Positions 25,440 to 34,400 of a stretch of DNA of 64,000 nt are shown one piece after another; position 1 is the first letter of the stretch; each line of letters begins with the position of its first letter. The position numbers and the translations under genes were made by a program. Source of the DNA: UBA1181 sp045226255 (GTDB lineage: Bacteria; Bacteroidota; Bacteroidia; Bacteroidales; Paludibacteraceae); the NCBI GenBank assembly GCA_045226255.1, contig JBGVCG010000017.1:62001-126000 (forward strand), given 5' to 3'. Below the pieces are notes generated by a model that was not told where the DNA came from, made no database searches, and saw nothing but the letters and a program-made list of their open reading frames with translations.

Positions 25440-26372
25440 ATGAGAAAAATCATCGGCGTCGGAGAAACTGTTTTCGACATTTTGTTTAAGGAAGACCAAC
25501 CCGTAAGCGCTAAACCAGGAGGATCGGTCTACAACGCATTGATTTCCTTAGGAAGACTGGGACTGGAACCCATCTTTATCAGTGAGATCGGCAATGACAA
25601 GATTGGTATGATTATCAGAGATTTTCTCGATAAGAATAACGTCAAAACAGAATACATATACTCTTTTGATAGAGGGAAAACCCCGTTAGCGTTGGCCTTC
25701 CTCGATGAGAAACAGAACGCTGACTATCTTTTCTACAAGGATTATCCGCACGACAGACTCGATTATATCATGCCGGACATTCAGGCGGACGATATCCTGA
25801 TAATTGGTTCATACTTCGCCCTCAATCCCGTATTGCACGACAAACTAGTGGATTTGCTGGATGTGGCGAAAGCAAAAAAGGCCATCATCTACTACGACGT
25901 GAATTTCCGCAAATCACATATCAACGATGTACGCCATCTGATGCCAACCATCCTCGATAACTTCGAATATGCGGATATCATAAAAGGATCCGACGAGGAT
26001 TTCCTGAACATCTACGGGGAAACAGGCGCAGAACAGATCTATAACGACCATGTGGGCTTCTATTCCAAGAATTTCATCTATACGCTTGGCGAAAAGGGAG
26101 CACACGTCTTCGGCGAAAAGTTCAGCAAGACTTATCCAGGCAATAAAATCACGCCTGTCAGCACCGTCGGCGCAGGCGATAATTTCAATGCCGGCATCAT
26201 CTACGGCCTCATCAAGGAGAATGTAACACTGGAGAATTTGAAAAGCGGATTGTCAAGCTCACGATGGGATACCATCATCCGCTATGCGATAGAATTCTCC
26301 TCCTACGTATGCACAACATTAGAGAATTACATCACTCCGGATTACGCCCAACAATTTATCTCGAAAAAATAA
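25440..26372 (+). CDS. PfkB family carbohydrate kinase (fructokinase/ribokinase-like)
   Basis: PfkB kinases phosphorylate sugars or nucleosides with ATP. The 310-residue protein has both signatures: the N-terminal GGSVYNALISLGRLG (glycine-rich, sugar-binding side) and the C-terminal STVGAGDNFNAGI, with catalytic base Asp247 in the GAGD anion hole. The substrate cannot be read from sequence; fructose is the common one for close bacterial homologues. It lies between the lipoprotein and pyrE, with 4 and 25 bp gaps. Confidence 0.9.
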   Translation: MRKIIGVGETVFDILFKEDQPVSAKPGGSVYNALISLGRLGLEPIFISEIGNDKIGMIIRDFLDKNNVKTEYIYSFDRGKTPLALAFLDEKQNADYLFYKDYPHDRLDYIMPDIQADDILIIGSYFALNPVLHDKLVDLLDVAKAKKAIIYYDVNFRKSHINDVRHLMPTILDNFEYADIIKGSDEDFLNIYGETGAEQIYNDHVGFYSKNFIYTLGEKGAHVFGEKFSKTYPGNKITPVSTVGAGDNFNAGIIYGLIKENVTLENLKSGLSSSRWDTIIRYAIEFSSYVCTTLENYITPDYAQQFISKK

Positions 26373-26397
26373 TCAAAACAACTTAAACTGTTACGAT

Positions 26398-27030
26398 ATG
26401 AGCAATGTTCAAAATCTGATCGCCGAAAAACTTCTCGGCATCAAGGCTGTCAAAGTTCAGCCATCTTCTCCTTTCACTTGGGCTTCCGGATGGAAATCCC
26501 CTATCTACTGCGACAACCGTAAAACATTGGCTTATCCTGAAATCCGTAGCCTCATCAAGGAGGAACTGGCAAACATCGTACGTGAGAAATACAAGGATGT
26601 GGAAGTGATCGCCGGTGTTGCGACGGGTGCTATCGCCCAGGGCGTTCTTGTGGCTGAATTGCTCGGCAAACCTTTCATCTATGTACGTTCTTCTCCGAAA
26701 GACCACGGAATGGGCAACATCATCGAAGGTGAACTCAAGGCAGGTCAAAAGGTGGTTGTCATCGAAGATCTCATTTCCACAGGTGGTAGTAGCCTGAAGG
26801 CTGTCAACGCGCTCCGCGAGGCTGGTGCACAGGTGTTGGGCATGGTGGCTATCTTCACATACGGATTCCCTCTCGCAGCTAACCAATTCGCCGAGGCGAA
26901 GGTGGAATTGACTACCCTCTCCAACTATGAGGCGGTATTGCAACACCTTCTGGATACGAAATGTATCGGAGAGAGTGAAATGGCTACATTGAAAGAATGG
27001 CGTAAGAACCCAGATGTGTGGGGTAAATAA
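26398..27030 (+). CDS. pyrE: Orotate phosphoribosyltransferase
   Basis: PyrE makes orotidine 5'-phosphate from orotate and PRPP in pyrimidine synthesis. The 210-residue protein has the full family layout: SSPFTWASGWKSPIYCDNRK for orotate, the flexible catalytic loop RSSPKDHGMGN and the PRPP loop VVVIEDLISTGGSS (residues ~118-131). The carB gene, also of this pathway, is 5 kb away on the same strand but in a separate unit. No attenuator is visible before pyrE. Confidence 0.97.
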   Translation: MSNVQNLIAEKLLGIKAVKVQPSSPFTWASGWKSPIYCDNRKTLAYPEIRSLIKEELANIVREKYKDVEVIAGVATGAIAQGVLVAELLGKPFIYVRSSPKDHGMGNIIEGELKAGQKVVVIEDLISTGGSSLKAVNALREAGAQVLGMVAIFTYGFPLAANQFAEAKVELTTLSNYEAVLQHLLDTKCIGESEMATLKEWRKNPDVWGK

Positions 27031-27039
27031 TTTCATGAT

Positions 27040-27459
27040 ATGACAACAATAGAAAGTACCATCACTAAATCAACGTATAGCGACGAGAAGATATTCAGTG
27101 TCATCTCTGACCTCAGAAACCTGGAGAAACTGAAGGACAAGCTTCCTCAGGACAAGGTTCAAAACATCTCTTTCGACGCTGATAGCTGCGGATTTGACGT
27201 TCCTCCGTTGGGACAGGTCAGCCTGAGAATCATCGAGCGTGAGCCAAACAAGACCATCAAGTTCGGGTCAGACCAGGCACCAATCGATTTCAACCTGTGG
27301 ATACAACTCAAGGCTGTCGATGTGAACGATACCCGCATCAAGATCACACTGAAGGCGGAAATCAACATGATGATTAAGATGATGGTAGAGAAACCCATCA
27401 AAGAGATGCTGAATAAGATGGCTGAGATGTTGGCGTCGTTGCCTTACGACGAATTATAA
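27040..27459 (+). CDS. SRPBCC (START-like) superfamily protein
   Basis: The 139-residue protein has the helix-grip pattern: an N-terminal strand-helix (STITKSTYSDEKIFSVISDLRNLEKLKDKLP), central strands (VSLRIIEREPNKTIKFGS) and a long C-terminal helix (KPIKEMLNKMAEMLASL). Such proteins bind hydrophobic ligands. Proteins of this kind are often found just after pyrE in Bacteroidales. The specific ligand is unknown. It follows pyrE by 9 bp and ends the operon at a strong terminator. Confidence 0.85.
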   Translation: MTTIESTITKSTYSDEKIFSVISDLRNLEKLKDKLPQDKVQNISFDADSCGFDVPPLGQVSLRIIEREPNKTIKFGSDQAPIDFNLWIQLKAVDVNDTRIKITLKAEINMMIKMMVEKPIKEMLNKMAEMLASLPYDEL

Positions 27460-27479
27460 GCCATTGGCCATATAACAAC

Positions 27480-27519
27480 GGAGGGCAGATCCACTCATGA
27501 ATCTGCCCTCCGCTTTTTT
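27480..27519 (+). terminator. Terminator of the pyrE operon
   Basis: GGAGGGCAGAT pairs with ATCTGCCCTCC around a 10-base loop, followed by GCTTTTTT. Confidence 0.92.
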
Positions 27520-27544
27520 CTAGGCTATGCCTCGCTATGATCTA

Positions 27545-28453
27545 TCACCCCTTTCCAAAGACGGAGCCGCTTTTCCCCCTGTATTCCGCCATCACCATCC
27601 CGACCACAATGGCCAACGCTCCGAGAAGCGCCACCCACGTGACACGCTCGTTCAGTACAATCACCGCTGTGATAATCGTGACGAGCGGAATCGAATAGAT
27701 ATAATTGGAGGCTAACACCGTCCCTAACTCCTTCAGCACGAGATTCCAGACCAAATAGCCGAACAATGATGAAAAAATCGACAATAGCAGGAAATTCACA
27801 ATCACGGCAGGCTCCTTGAAATTCTCCCACGGAATATCGGGCCGCTCGATCAGCAGCAAAGGAATGGCCGTTAGACAGCTGTAGAAGAAAATCTTCCTTG
27901 TGATGAATAGGCTGGAGTATTTCTCATGCAGTTTCTTTACGCTGATGGAATAGATAACCCATGTGATCGCCGCCCCCAATGCGAGCAAGTCTCCCTTGGG
28001 AGATAAATGCAGGCAGAAATGGCCATTCAGCACGACAAGTATCATCCCCATGAAGGTCAGCAACGAGCCAATCACCTGCCTTCTGTTCAGGGGTTCCTTC
28101 TTGAATAATAGGCTGACGACAATAAAGATCATCAACGGATTCGTACACACGATGAGCGAGACATTCGAGGAGGGAGAATGCATGAGGGCGGTGTTCTCCA
28201 GCCAAAAATAGAGCGTTCCACCCATGATACCTCCCAAAAACATGAACAACTCATCCTTCTTATTCTTGGAAAACATCGTATCGTGTGATAGAATCAATAA
28301 GAGAAGGTAGGTGAAAATAAACCGGATAACGAAAATGAATATGGCGGAAAAACCATATCCCAACAATATTTTAGTGGAGACGAAACTAGTGCCCCAAAAA
28401 ATAATTGTCACGATCGCCATCAAATGCCAAAAATTGCGTCCTTTACTGCGCAT
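27545..28453 (-). CDS. DMT family transporter (EamA domains)
   Basis: The 302-residue inner-membrane protein has ten predicted helices in two EamA repeats (e.g. IFWGTSFVSTKILLGYG in repeat 1 and the matching LFGYLVWNLVLKELGTV in repeat 2). Drug/metabolite transporters export amino acids, nucleosides or other small metabolites; the substrate is not deducible. The C-terminus is basic (AEYRGKSGSVFGKG). It converges on the pyrE operon, with the terminator between them. Confidence 0.9.
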   Translation of the reverse strand: MRSKGRNFWHLMAIVTIIFWGTSFVSTKILLGYGFSAIFIFVIRFIFTYLLLLILSHDTMFSKNKKDELFMFLGGIMGGTLYFWLENTALMHSPSSNVSLIVCTNPLMIFIVVSLLFKKEPLNRRQVIGSLLTFMGMILVVLNGHFCLHLSPKGDLLALGAAITWVIYSISVKKLHEKYSSLFITRKIFFYSCLTAIPLLLIERPDIPWENFKEPAVIVNFLLLSIFSSLFGYLVWNLVLKELGTVLASNYIYSIPLVTIITAVIVLNERVTWVALLGALAIVVGMVMAEYRGKSGSVFGKG

Positions 28454-28544
28454 ATGATCTATTCATCGAATCTTAACTTAGTCAGACAAAGGGACATCAG
28501 CCATTCCAACACCCCTTCATTACTTATAGACTGGATTTCCTCCG

Positions 28545-28991
28545 CTAATTCGTCACCACAATATATTCCCCCGAATCCCGAATATTCCTATACATCCTGA
28601 GGGGAGTGGATGAAGTTCCCTCAACGACGTTGCCCACACCATACGACAAGTCGAACTTGGCCCCACAAAGCGGACACGAGGCGAAAGGCATGGAAATCGT
28701 TATCGGGTTCATCCTCGACTTATCGTTCGGACACGCCAAGTCACAACAACCTAACTTACCTTCTAGGTCGCGGAAAATGGCAACACCCCCATATCCCAAC
28801 TTGAAATTGGAGGGATAGAGTCCATCATACTCATAAACAACTACGTGATTGGGGGTCCGCAATTCATTGTACTCGCTCGTGCGGGTCTTTACATAGACTT
28901 CACTATTCGGGACAAGGGACTCGTCATCTCTGCATGAAAAAAGAATCAGAAAGGACAATACCAAAGAAAAGTATATAGAGCACCTCTTCAT
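28545..28991 (-). CDS. Lipoprotein with four-cysteine Rieske-like domain
   Basis: The ATG at 28991 gives 148 residues; a longer frame would start upstream of the promoter box. A lipobox LFSC (Cys20) indicates membrane anchoring. The region ~65-148 resembles a Rieske domain (RDLEGKLGCCDLACPND, then CPLCGAKFDLSYG and a PLRMYRN strand). In true Rieske proteins the cluster is held by CxH and CxxH; here both histidines are cysteines (Cys83/Cys87 and Cys106/Cys109), so a rubredoxin-like or zinc site is more likely than a [2Fe-2S] Rieske cluster. The cofactor is an inference from these residues. Confidence 0.75.
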   Translation of the reverse strand: MKRCSIYFSLVLSFLILFSCRDDESLVPNSEVYVKTRTSEYNELRTPNHVVVYEYDGLYPSNFKLGYGGVAIFRDLEGKLGCCDLACPNDKSRMNPITISMPFASCPLCGAKFDLSYGVGNVVEGTSSTPLRMYRNIRDSGEYIVVTN

Positions 28992-29011
28992 TGCGGATAT
29001 ATGTTTTCCTG

Positions 29012-29019
29012 CAAAGATA
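29012..29019 (-). promoter_or_regulatory. Promoter -7 box of the Rieske-like lipoprotein gene
   Basis: Minus-strand TATCTTTG, 20 bp before the ATG, which gives a very short leader. Confidence 0.55.
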
Positions 29020-29109
29020 ATCATTATTTGACGAAGGGGCGAAAAATTTTTCGCCCATCCCAATTATTTCTGAAATGAATCGTTTTTTCCTCTTCGTGAT
29101 ATCTAGTTC

Positions 29110-29117
29110 TATTTTTG
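29110..29117 (+). promoter_or_regulatory. Promoter -7 box of the arginase-like gene
   Basis: TATTTTTG fits TAnnTTTG, 42 bp before the start codon. It lies divergent to the lipoprotein promoter ~90 bp away. Confidence 0.5.
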
Positions 29118-29159
29118 TTTCCATAAATTCGCGTATCAATAGTAAAAACCGTATCGCTA

Positions 29160-30272
29160 ATGTTGAACCTATATTTCGATAAGTGTGAGGATATTCACGC
29201 CCAATATGAAGCCTTCCCCTTTCAATTCTCTCTGGCGAACGACTTGGTGGAGGAGGATTACAACGTCGCCCTGATTGGAGTAAAAAGCGAATTAAACGAA
29301 ACAAACCCCGGAAGCGCAACCGCACCAGACGCTATCCGACAACATCTCTATCCTCTGCAAGGCGGATTCAACAACATTAAAATCAAGGATCTAGGAAACC
29401 TAAAAAAAGGGAAAAGCTTATCCGACACCTATGCGGCTCTAAAGGCCGTGACGGAAGAGCTATTGTCCGCCGACGTGCTTCCCATCGTCATAGGAGGTAG
29501 CCACGAACTCACCAACCCTCTTTTCGAAGCGTTGAAGGAAAAACTTCCTCAAATCACCACCACCGTGGTGGACCGTAAATTGGACTATCCCTTCACCTCC
29601 TCCCAGATATTCGATGCGAATGCGTTCATAGACCGTATCATCGAAGACCCACACAACGAAGAATTTAAACTATTAGGTTACCAAGGTTATTATTGCCCTA
29701 AACCTTTCTTATGCGAATTACAGAAGATGAAGTGCCAACTGGTACGTGTCGGAGAAATGTTCAGGAACATCGCTTCCACCGAACCATTGTTGCGGGATAC
29801 TGACCTCCTCAGCATTGACATGTCTGCCGTACGCCATGCCGACTCTCCAGGCTTTGCCTACGCCATCCCCAACGGGTTGACGGGCGAGGAGATCTGCCAG
29901 CTTTCCCACTACGCCGGACTGAGTGATAGAATCTCCCTTTTCGGTCTCTTCGAGGCTAACCCCGCCTTTGACGACAGCGACCAGACCGCATCCCTTGCGG
30001 CACAAATCATCTGGCACTTCCTCGAAGGGCTCGACAACCGTTACGGCGACTATCCTAAAAGGGAAATAAAATCATACGAAGAACGAGTGGCGATCTTCCC
30101 TTCGGAATCCGAAAAGAATATCCATTTCTTCCACAACAGGATGAATGGCCGATGGTGGATTAAAATTCCTACACAAACAGGAGATAAGATCTATGCCTGC
30201 CTTCCGTCGGATTACCAAACCGCCTGCGAAGGAGACATACCTGAAATCTGGATGCGTTATTACATGAACTAA
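29160..30272 (+). CDS. Arginase/formimidoylglutamase-fold protein with incomplete metal site
   Basis: The 370-residue protein has the ureohydrolase fold markers: a GGSHE motif (His115) where active enzymes have GGDHS, DRKLD (138-142) in place of DAHxD, and SIDMSAVRHADSPGF (218 on) in place of SxDxDxxDPxxxP. So of the six manganese ligands, one His (now Lys140) and one Asp (now Ser222) are missing. Activity as arginase, agmatinase or formimidoylglutamase is doubtful; a binding or regulatory role is possible. The ~100-residue C-terminal extension (FPSESEKNIHFFHNR...WMRYYMN) goes beyond the usual family length of ~300. It ends 4 bp from the convergent PHP gene. Confidence 0.75.
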   Translation: MLNLYFDKCEDIHAQYEAFPFQFSLANDLVEEDYNVALIGVKSELNETNPGSATAPDAIRQHLYPLQGGFNNIKIKDLGNLKKGKSLSDTYAALKAVTEELLSADVLPIVIGGSHELTNPLFEALKEKLPQITTTVVDRKLDYPFTSSQIFDANAFIDRIIEDPHNEEFKLLGYQGYYCPKPFLCELQKMKCQLVRVGEMFRNIASTEPLLRDTDLLSIDMSAVRHADSPGFAYAIPNGLTGEEICQLSHYAGLSDRISLFGLFEANPAFDDSDQTASLAAQIIWHFLEGLDNRYGDYPKREIKSYEERVAIFPSESEKNIHFFHNRMNGRWWIKIPTQTGDKIYACLPSDYQTACEGDIPEIWMRYYMN

Positions 30273-30276
30273 GCGG

Positions 30277-30993
30277 TTATTCGTTCCGCTTCAGGCGTTG
30301 CCAAAACAGGTCAGGCTTGTCGTTGATGAGCAGAGCCTCCGGAAACTCTACCTCTTGTAGCAGTCGGTAGATGTGGTCGTAGCGGGCCACGTCGAAGGAG
30401 ATGTGCGCGTCGCTTCCCATGATCACCATCAATTCATATTTCTTGCAGAGGGTCAGCAGTTGCTTGTGACATTCCCATGCTTTTTCCTTGCCTCGGCTCG
30501 GACTGAGGGAGCTGTTGTTGATCTCCAGCATCGCCCGTGTCTCCTTGGCGGTCTGCACCAACCGCTCATAATCGAGGTCGGCCGTACCATCGGCGGGATG
30601 GCTGATGATGTCAATCAGCGGATTCTTCATCACACCGATGACCGCATCCGTGTTCTCCTCGACGGTGCCAGGTCGGTAACAGGAATGGTGGATACCCGCT
30701 ATGCGGATCTTCAGTTTGCGGATGCTCTTTTCGCTGAGGTCCAACGAGCCATAGGTATCCAAGATGTTGATCTCGGCACCCACAAGGATTTTCACCCCAT
30801 ATATCTCTTCCGGAATAACGCTCAGGTTGTTGAAGTATGCCGCATCGCACGCCCCCTTGATGGTGGGTCCGTGTTCCGCCATGCCTAAAATCTGCAGACC
30901 TTTCTCCGCCGCAGCCTTGGCCATCTCCTGTATGGTACTGTAAGCGTGTCCGCTCACGATTGTATGTGTATGTACGTCTAACGCTACCTTCAT
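30277..30993 (-). CDS. PHP domain phosphoesterase (YcdX type)
   Basis: PHP proteins use three metal ions to hydrolyse phosphoesters. The 238-residue protein opens with DVHTHTIVSGHAY (first metal His pair), continues with MAEHGPT, GAEINILD, IAGIHHS and ends with GSDAHISFDVARYD, all in the order of the YcdX branch. The substrate is unknown; small phosphorylated metabolites are likely. The ATG at 30993 has a ribosome site (AGAGG). Its own promoter lies just upstream. Confidence 0.9.
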   Translation of the reverse strand: MKVALDVHTHTIVSGHAYSTIQEMAKAAAEKGLQILGMAEHGPTIKGACDAAYFNNLSVIPEEIYGVKILVGAEINILDTYGSLDLSEKSIRKLKIRIAGIHHSCYRPGTVEENTDAVIGVMKNPLIDIISHPADGTADLDYERLVQTAKETRAMLEINNSSLSPSRGKEKAWECHKQLLTLCKKYELMVIMGSDAHISFDVARYDHIYRLLQEVEFPEALLINDKPDLFWQRLKRNE

Positions 30994-31011
30994 ATTCTAC
31001 CTCTGTTTATA

Positions 31012-31042
31012 CAAATATAATTAAATTCCCTGAATGTATCAA
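31012..31042 (-). promoter_or_regulatory. Promoter of the PHP phosphoesterase gene
   Basis: Minus-strand TTG, 20 bp, then TATATTTG, ending 19 bp before the start codon. Confidence 0.7.
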
Positions 31043-31130
31043 CCGATAAGCGGGTATTTGGAAAAATTTCGGTCGAAGCGAATCAAACCCCATTGGCACA
31101 AGCCAGAAGGCGATTAGACATTCCGTTCCA

Positions 31131-31174
31131 GAAATAGTAAATCGTAAATGGCTAAATAGTAAATGATTGTAAAC
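31131..31174 (+). repeat. AT-rich TAAATAGTAAAT repeat, copy 1
   Basis: A cluster of AAATAGTAAAT, GTAAAT and TAAATAGTAAATG units, repeated in the same orientation about 3.6 kb downstream, on the other side of carB. Similar short strings are common between genes in Bacteroidales; no function is known to me. Confidence 0.6.
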
Positions 31175-31255
31175 ATCCAATAGGGCAAACAATATCGCCG
31201 TGTTCGCCTTCGGAAAAAATATTTGTTATTATTTTTCAGTTTCATACAAAAGCAC

Positions 31256-31263
31256 TACCTTTG
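31256..31263 (+). promoter_or_regulatory. Promoter -7 box of the carB leader
   Basis: TACCTTTG matches TAnnTTTG and predicts a start near 31270, eight bases before the leader reading frame. No good -33 box is seen. Confidence 0.6.
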
Positions 31264-31277
31264 CCGAAATTTTAGAA

Positions 31278-31394
31278 ATGGATGCAGAAAATTTAAAAAA
31301 CGGAGTGAACTTGAAAGGAATACATAAGGATATAGATTTCGGAGAGACAATGAAAGTTGTCGATTCATTCTGTTTTTTTAATATTGTTTTTTGA
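31278..31394 (+). CDS. Leader peptide of carB (38 residues)
   Basis: A short frame begins at the ATG at 31278, eight bases after the predicted transcription start, and stops at TGA (31392-31394), three bases before the terminator stem. Its last ten codons are U-rich, with T7 (31373-31379) and T6 (31387-31392). This layout is that of the E. coli pyrBI leader: a ribosome close behind a polymerase pausing in U tracts would cover the terminator stem. The peptide has no run of Arg, so charged tRNA-Arg sensing is unlikely. It has no strong ribosome site (TTTTAGAA precedes the ATG). An inner ATG (codon 25) could start a 14-residue version. Confidence 0.55.
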   Translation: MDAENLKNGVNLKGIHKDIDFGETMKVVDSFCFFNIVF

Positions 31395-31397
31395 TGT

Positions 31398-31429
31398 TGC
31401 GTTGAGACTTTCTTCAACGCATTTTTTTT
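31398..31429 (+). terminator. Attenuator-type terminator before carB
   Basis: TGCGTTGA (31398-31405) pairs with TCAACGCA (31414-31421), followed directly by T8. It lies in the leader, between the leader peptide stop and the carB start at 31463, so it must be read through for carB to be expressed. Confidence 0.85.
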
Positions 31430-31462
31430 GTTTACGAATGTTATGTTTAAAATTTGAATGAT

Positions 31463-34400
31463 ATGAGTCAGAAGTTAAAAAAGGTCATTTTGCTAGGCTC
31501 CGGAGCCCTGAAGATCGGGCAAGCGGGAGAGTTCGACTATTCCGGTTCGCAGGCATTGAAGGCAATGCGCGAGGAGGGTATCTCCACAGTTTTGATCAAT
31601 CCAAACATCGCGACGATCCAGACGTCAGAGGGTGTGGCGGATAAGGTCTATTTCTTGCCTATCACTCCTTACTTCGTTGAGGAGGTTATCAAAAAAGAGC
31701 AGCCTGACGGCATCTTGTTGGCCTTCGGTGGACAGACCGCTTTGAACTGCGGTACCGCACTGTACACTTCTGGTACTTTGAAGAAGTATGGCGTCCAAGT
31801 GCTCGGCACATCCGTGGATGCCATCATGATTACGGAAGACCGCGACCTCTTCGTGAAGAAGTTGAAGGAGATCGAAGCGAAGACCCCTGTTTCACAGGCT
31901 GTCGAGAACATGGAGGATGCCTTGACGGTGGCTCGCCGCATCGGTTATCCGGTGATGGTGCGTTCCGCTTATGCGTTAGGTGGTTTGGGTTCTGGTATCT
32001 GCGCCAACGAGCAAGAGTTCGTCGAGCTTTGCGACAGCGCCTTGGCTCACTCCAAGCAAATCCTCGTCGAGGAGTCTTTGAAGGGTTGGAAAGAGATTGA
32101 GTTCGAGGTAATCCGTGACAAGAACGACCACTGCTTCACGGTGGTTCCGATGGAGAACTTCGACCCACTTGGCATCCATACGGGTGAGAGTATCGTGGTG
32201 GCTCCGATCATCTCCCTTTCCCAGGAGCAGATCAACATGCTGCAGGAAATCTCCAAGAAAGTGGTACGCCACATCGGTATCGTCGGTGAGTGTAACATCC
32301 AATATGCGTTCAACGCTGAGACCAACGACTACCGTATCATCGAGATCAACGCTCGTCTGAGCCGTTCATCCGCTTTGGCTTCCAAGGCATCCGGTTATCC
32401 GTTGGCTTTCGTGGCCGCTAAGTTGGCTTTGGGTTATTCCCTCGACCAAATCGGTGAAATGGGTACGCCTAACTCAGCTTACGTCGCTCCATCGGTTGAT
32501 TATATCATCGTGAAGATCCCTCGTTGGGACTTGTCCAAGTTCGTGGGCGTAGACCGTGAGATCAACTCTTCCATGAAGTCAGTCGGCGAGATCATGTCCA
32601 TCGGTAAATCCTTCGAGGAGATCATGCAGAAGGGTCTTCGTATGATCGGTCAGGGTATGCACGGTTTCGTGGGCAACCATGACATCGAGTTCGACGACTT
32701 GGATACGGAATTGTCACACCCTACCGACTTGCGTATCTTCGCCATCGCAGCAGCTTTGGAGAAGGGCTATTCCATCGAGAAGATCGTCGATTTGACGAAG
32801 ATCGACAAATGGTTCATCGGCAAGTTGAAGAACATCGTGGACTACACGAAGGTGTTGGGTCAATACAAGAAGATCGAGGATATCCCGGCAGACGTGATGA
32901 AGGAGGCAAAACGCCTTGGCTTCTCCGACTTCCAGATCGCCCGTTTCTCCGAGAACCCTACAAACAACATGGAGAAGGAGATTCTCCGTGTGCGCGCCCT
33001 TCGTAAGAAACAGAATATCGTACCAGCCGTACGTCGCATCAACACGGTCGCTTCAGAGCATCCTGAGTTGACCAACTACTTGTACATGACCTATGGCGAG
33101 ACTGAGCATAGCATCGATTATTCATACAGAAACGATAAGAGCATCGTTGTCTTGGGTTCTGGTGCTTACCGCATCGGTTCTTCCGTAGAGTTCGACTGGT
33201 GCTCCGTGAATGCGGTGAAGACGGCCCGTCAATTGGGTTACAAGTCTATCATGATCAACTACAATCCTGAAACGGTTTCCACCGACTATGACATGTGTGA
33301 CCGCCTCTACTTCGACGAGTTGAGCTTCGAGCGCGTGTTGGATGTCATCGACTTGGAGATTCCTAAGGGTGTGATCGTCTCTGTGGGTGGTCAGATTCCG
33401 AACAACTTGGCGATGAAGCTTTATCGTCAGAACGTGCCGGTATTGGGTACTTCCCCAGTTTCCATCGACCGTGCGGAGAACCGTCACAAATTCTCCGCCA
33501 TGTTGGATCAGTTGGGCATCGACCAGCCTCGTTGGGGTGAGTTGACCAGCTCAGAGGATATCGACAACTTCATCAAGGAGGTTGGATTCCCTGTCTTGAT
33601 TCGTCCTTCATACGTCTTGTCCGGTGCGGCGATGAACGTTTGCTACAACCGTGAGCAGATGGAGACATTCTTGAAGATGGCCGCTAAGGTATCCAAGGAG
33701 TATCCGGTTGTCGTTTCTTCCTTCTTGCAGGGCGCTAAGGAAATCGAGTTCGACGCAGTTGCTAAGAATGGTGAAATCATCGAATACGCTATCTCCGAGC
33801 ACGTGGAGTTCGCAGGTGTCCACTCAGGTGACGCCACATTGGTATTCCCTGCACAGAAGATCTATTTGGAGACAGTACGTCAGATCAAGAAGGTCAGCAA
33901 GAAGATCGCAAAGGAGCTGAACATCAGCGGTCCATTCAATATCCAGTTCTTGGCTAAGGACAATGCGGTGAAGGTGATCGAGTGTAACTTGCGTTCTTCG
34001 AGAAGCTTCCCATTCGTTTCCAAGGTACTGAAGCGCAACTTCATCGAAACAGCTACCAAGATCATGTTGGATGCACCAATCGAGAAGGCAGACTCTTCTA
34101 CTTACGATATCGACTACGTAGGTGTGAAGGCTTCCCAATTCTCCTTCGCCCGTCTGCACAAGGCGGATCCTGTCTTGGGTGTGGATATGTCCTCTACAGG
34201 TGAGGTTGGTTGCATCGGAAAGGACTTCGACAGCGCGATCATGACCTCCCTGCTCTCAGTAGGATATGTCGTTCCAAAGAAGGGTATTTTGGTCTCTTCC
34301 GGCGATATCAGAGGCAAGGTGGATTTGCTCGATGCCTGCAAGTTGCTCGCCGCTGGCGGTTACAAAATCTACGCTACGGAGGGAACGCAGAAGTTCCTCG

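Noticed and set aside
26383..27036. A 217-codon minus-strand frame over pyrE
   Set aside because: Antisense shadow of a gene with certain PRPP and orotate motifs.
31081..31110. TTGGCACA before the carB leader considered as a sigma-54 -24 element
   Set aside because: No GC (or GT) at the required 10-bp spacing.
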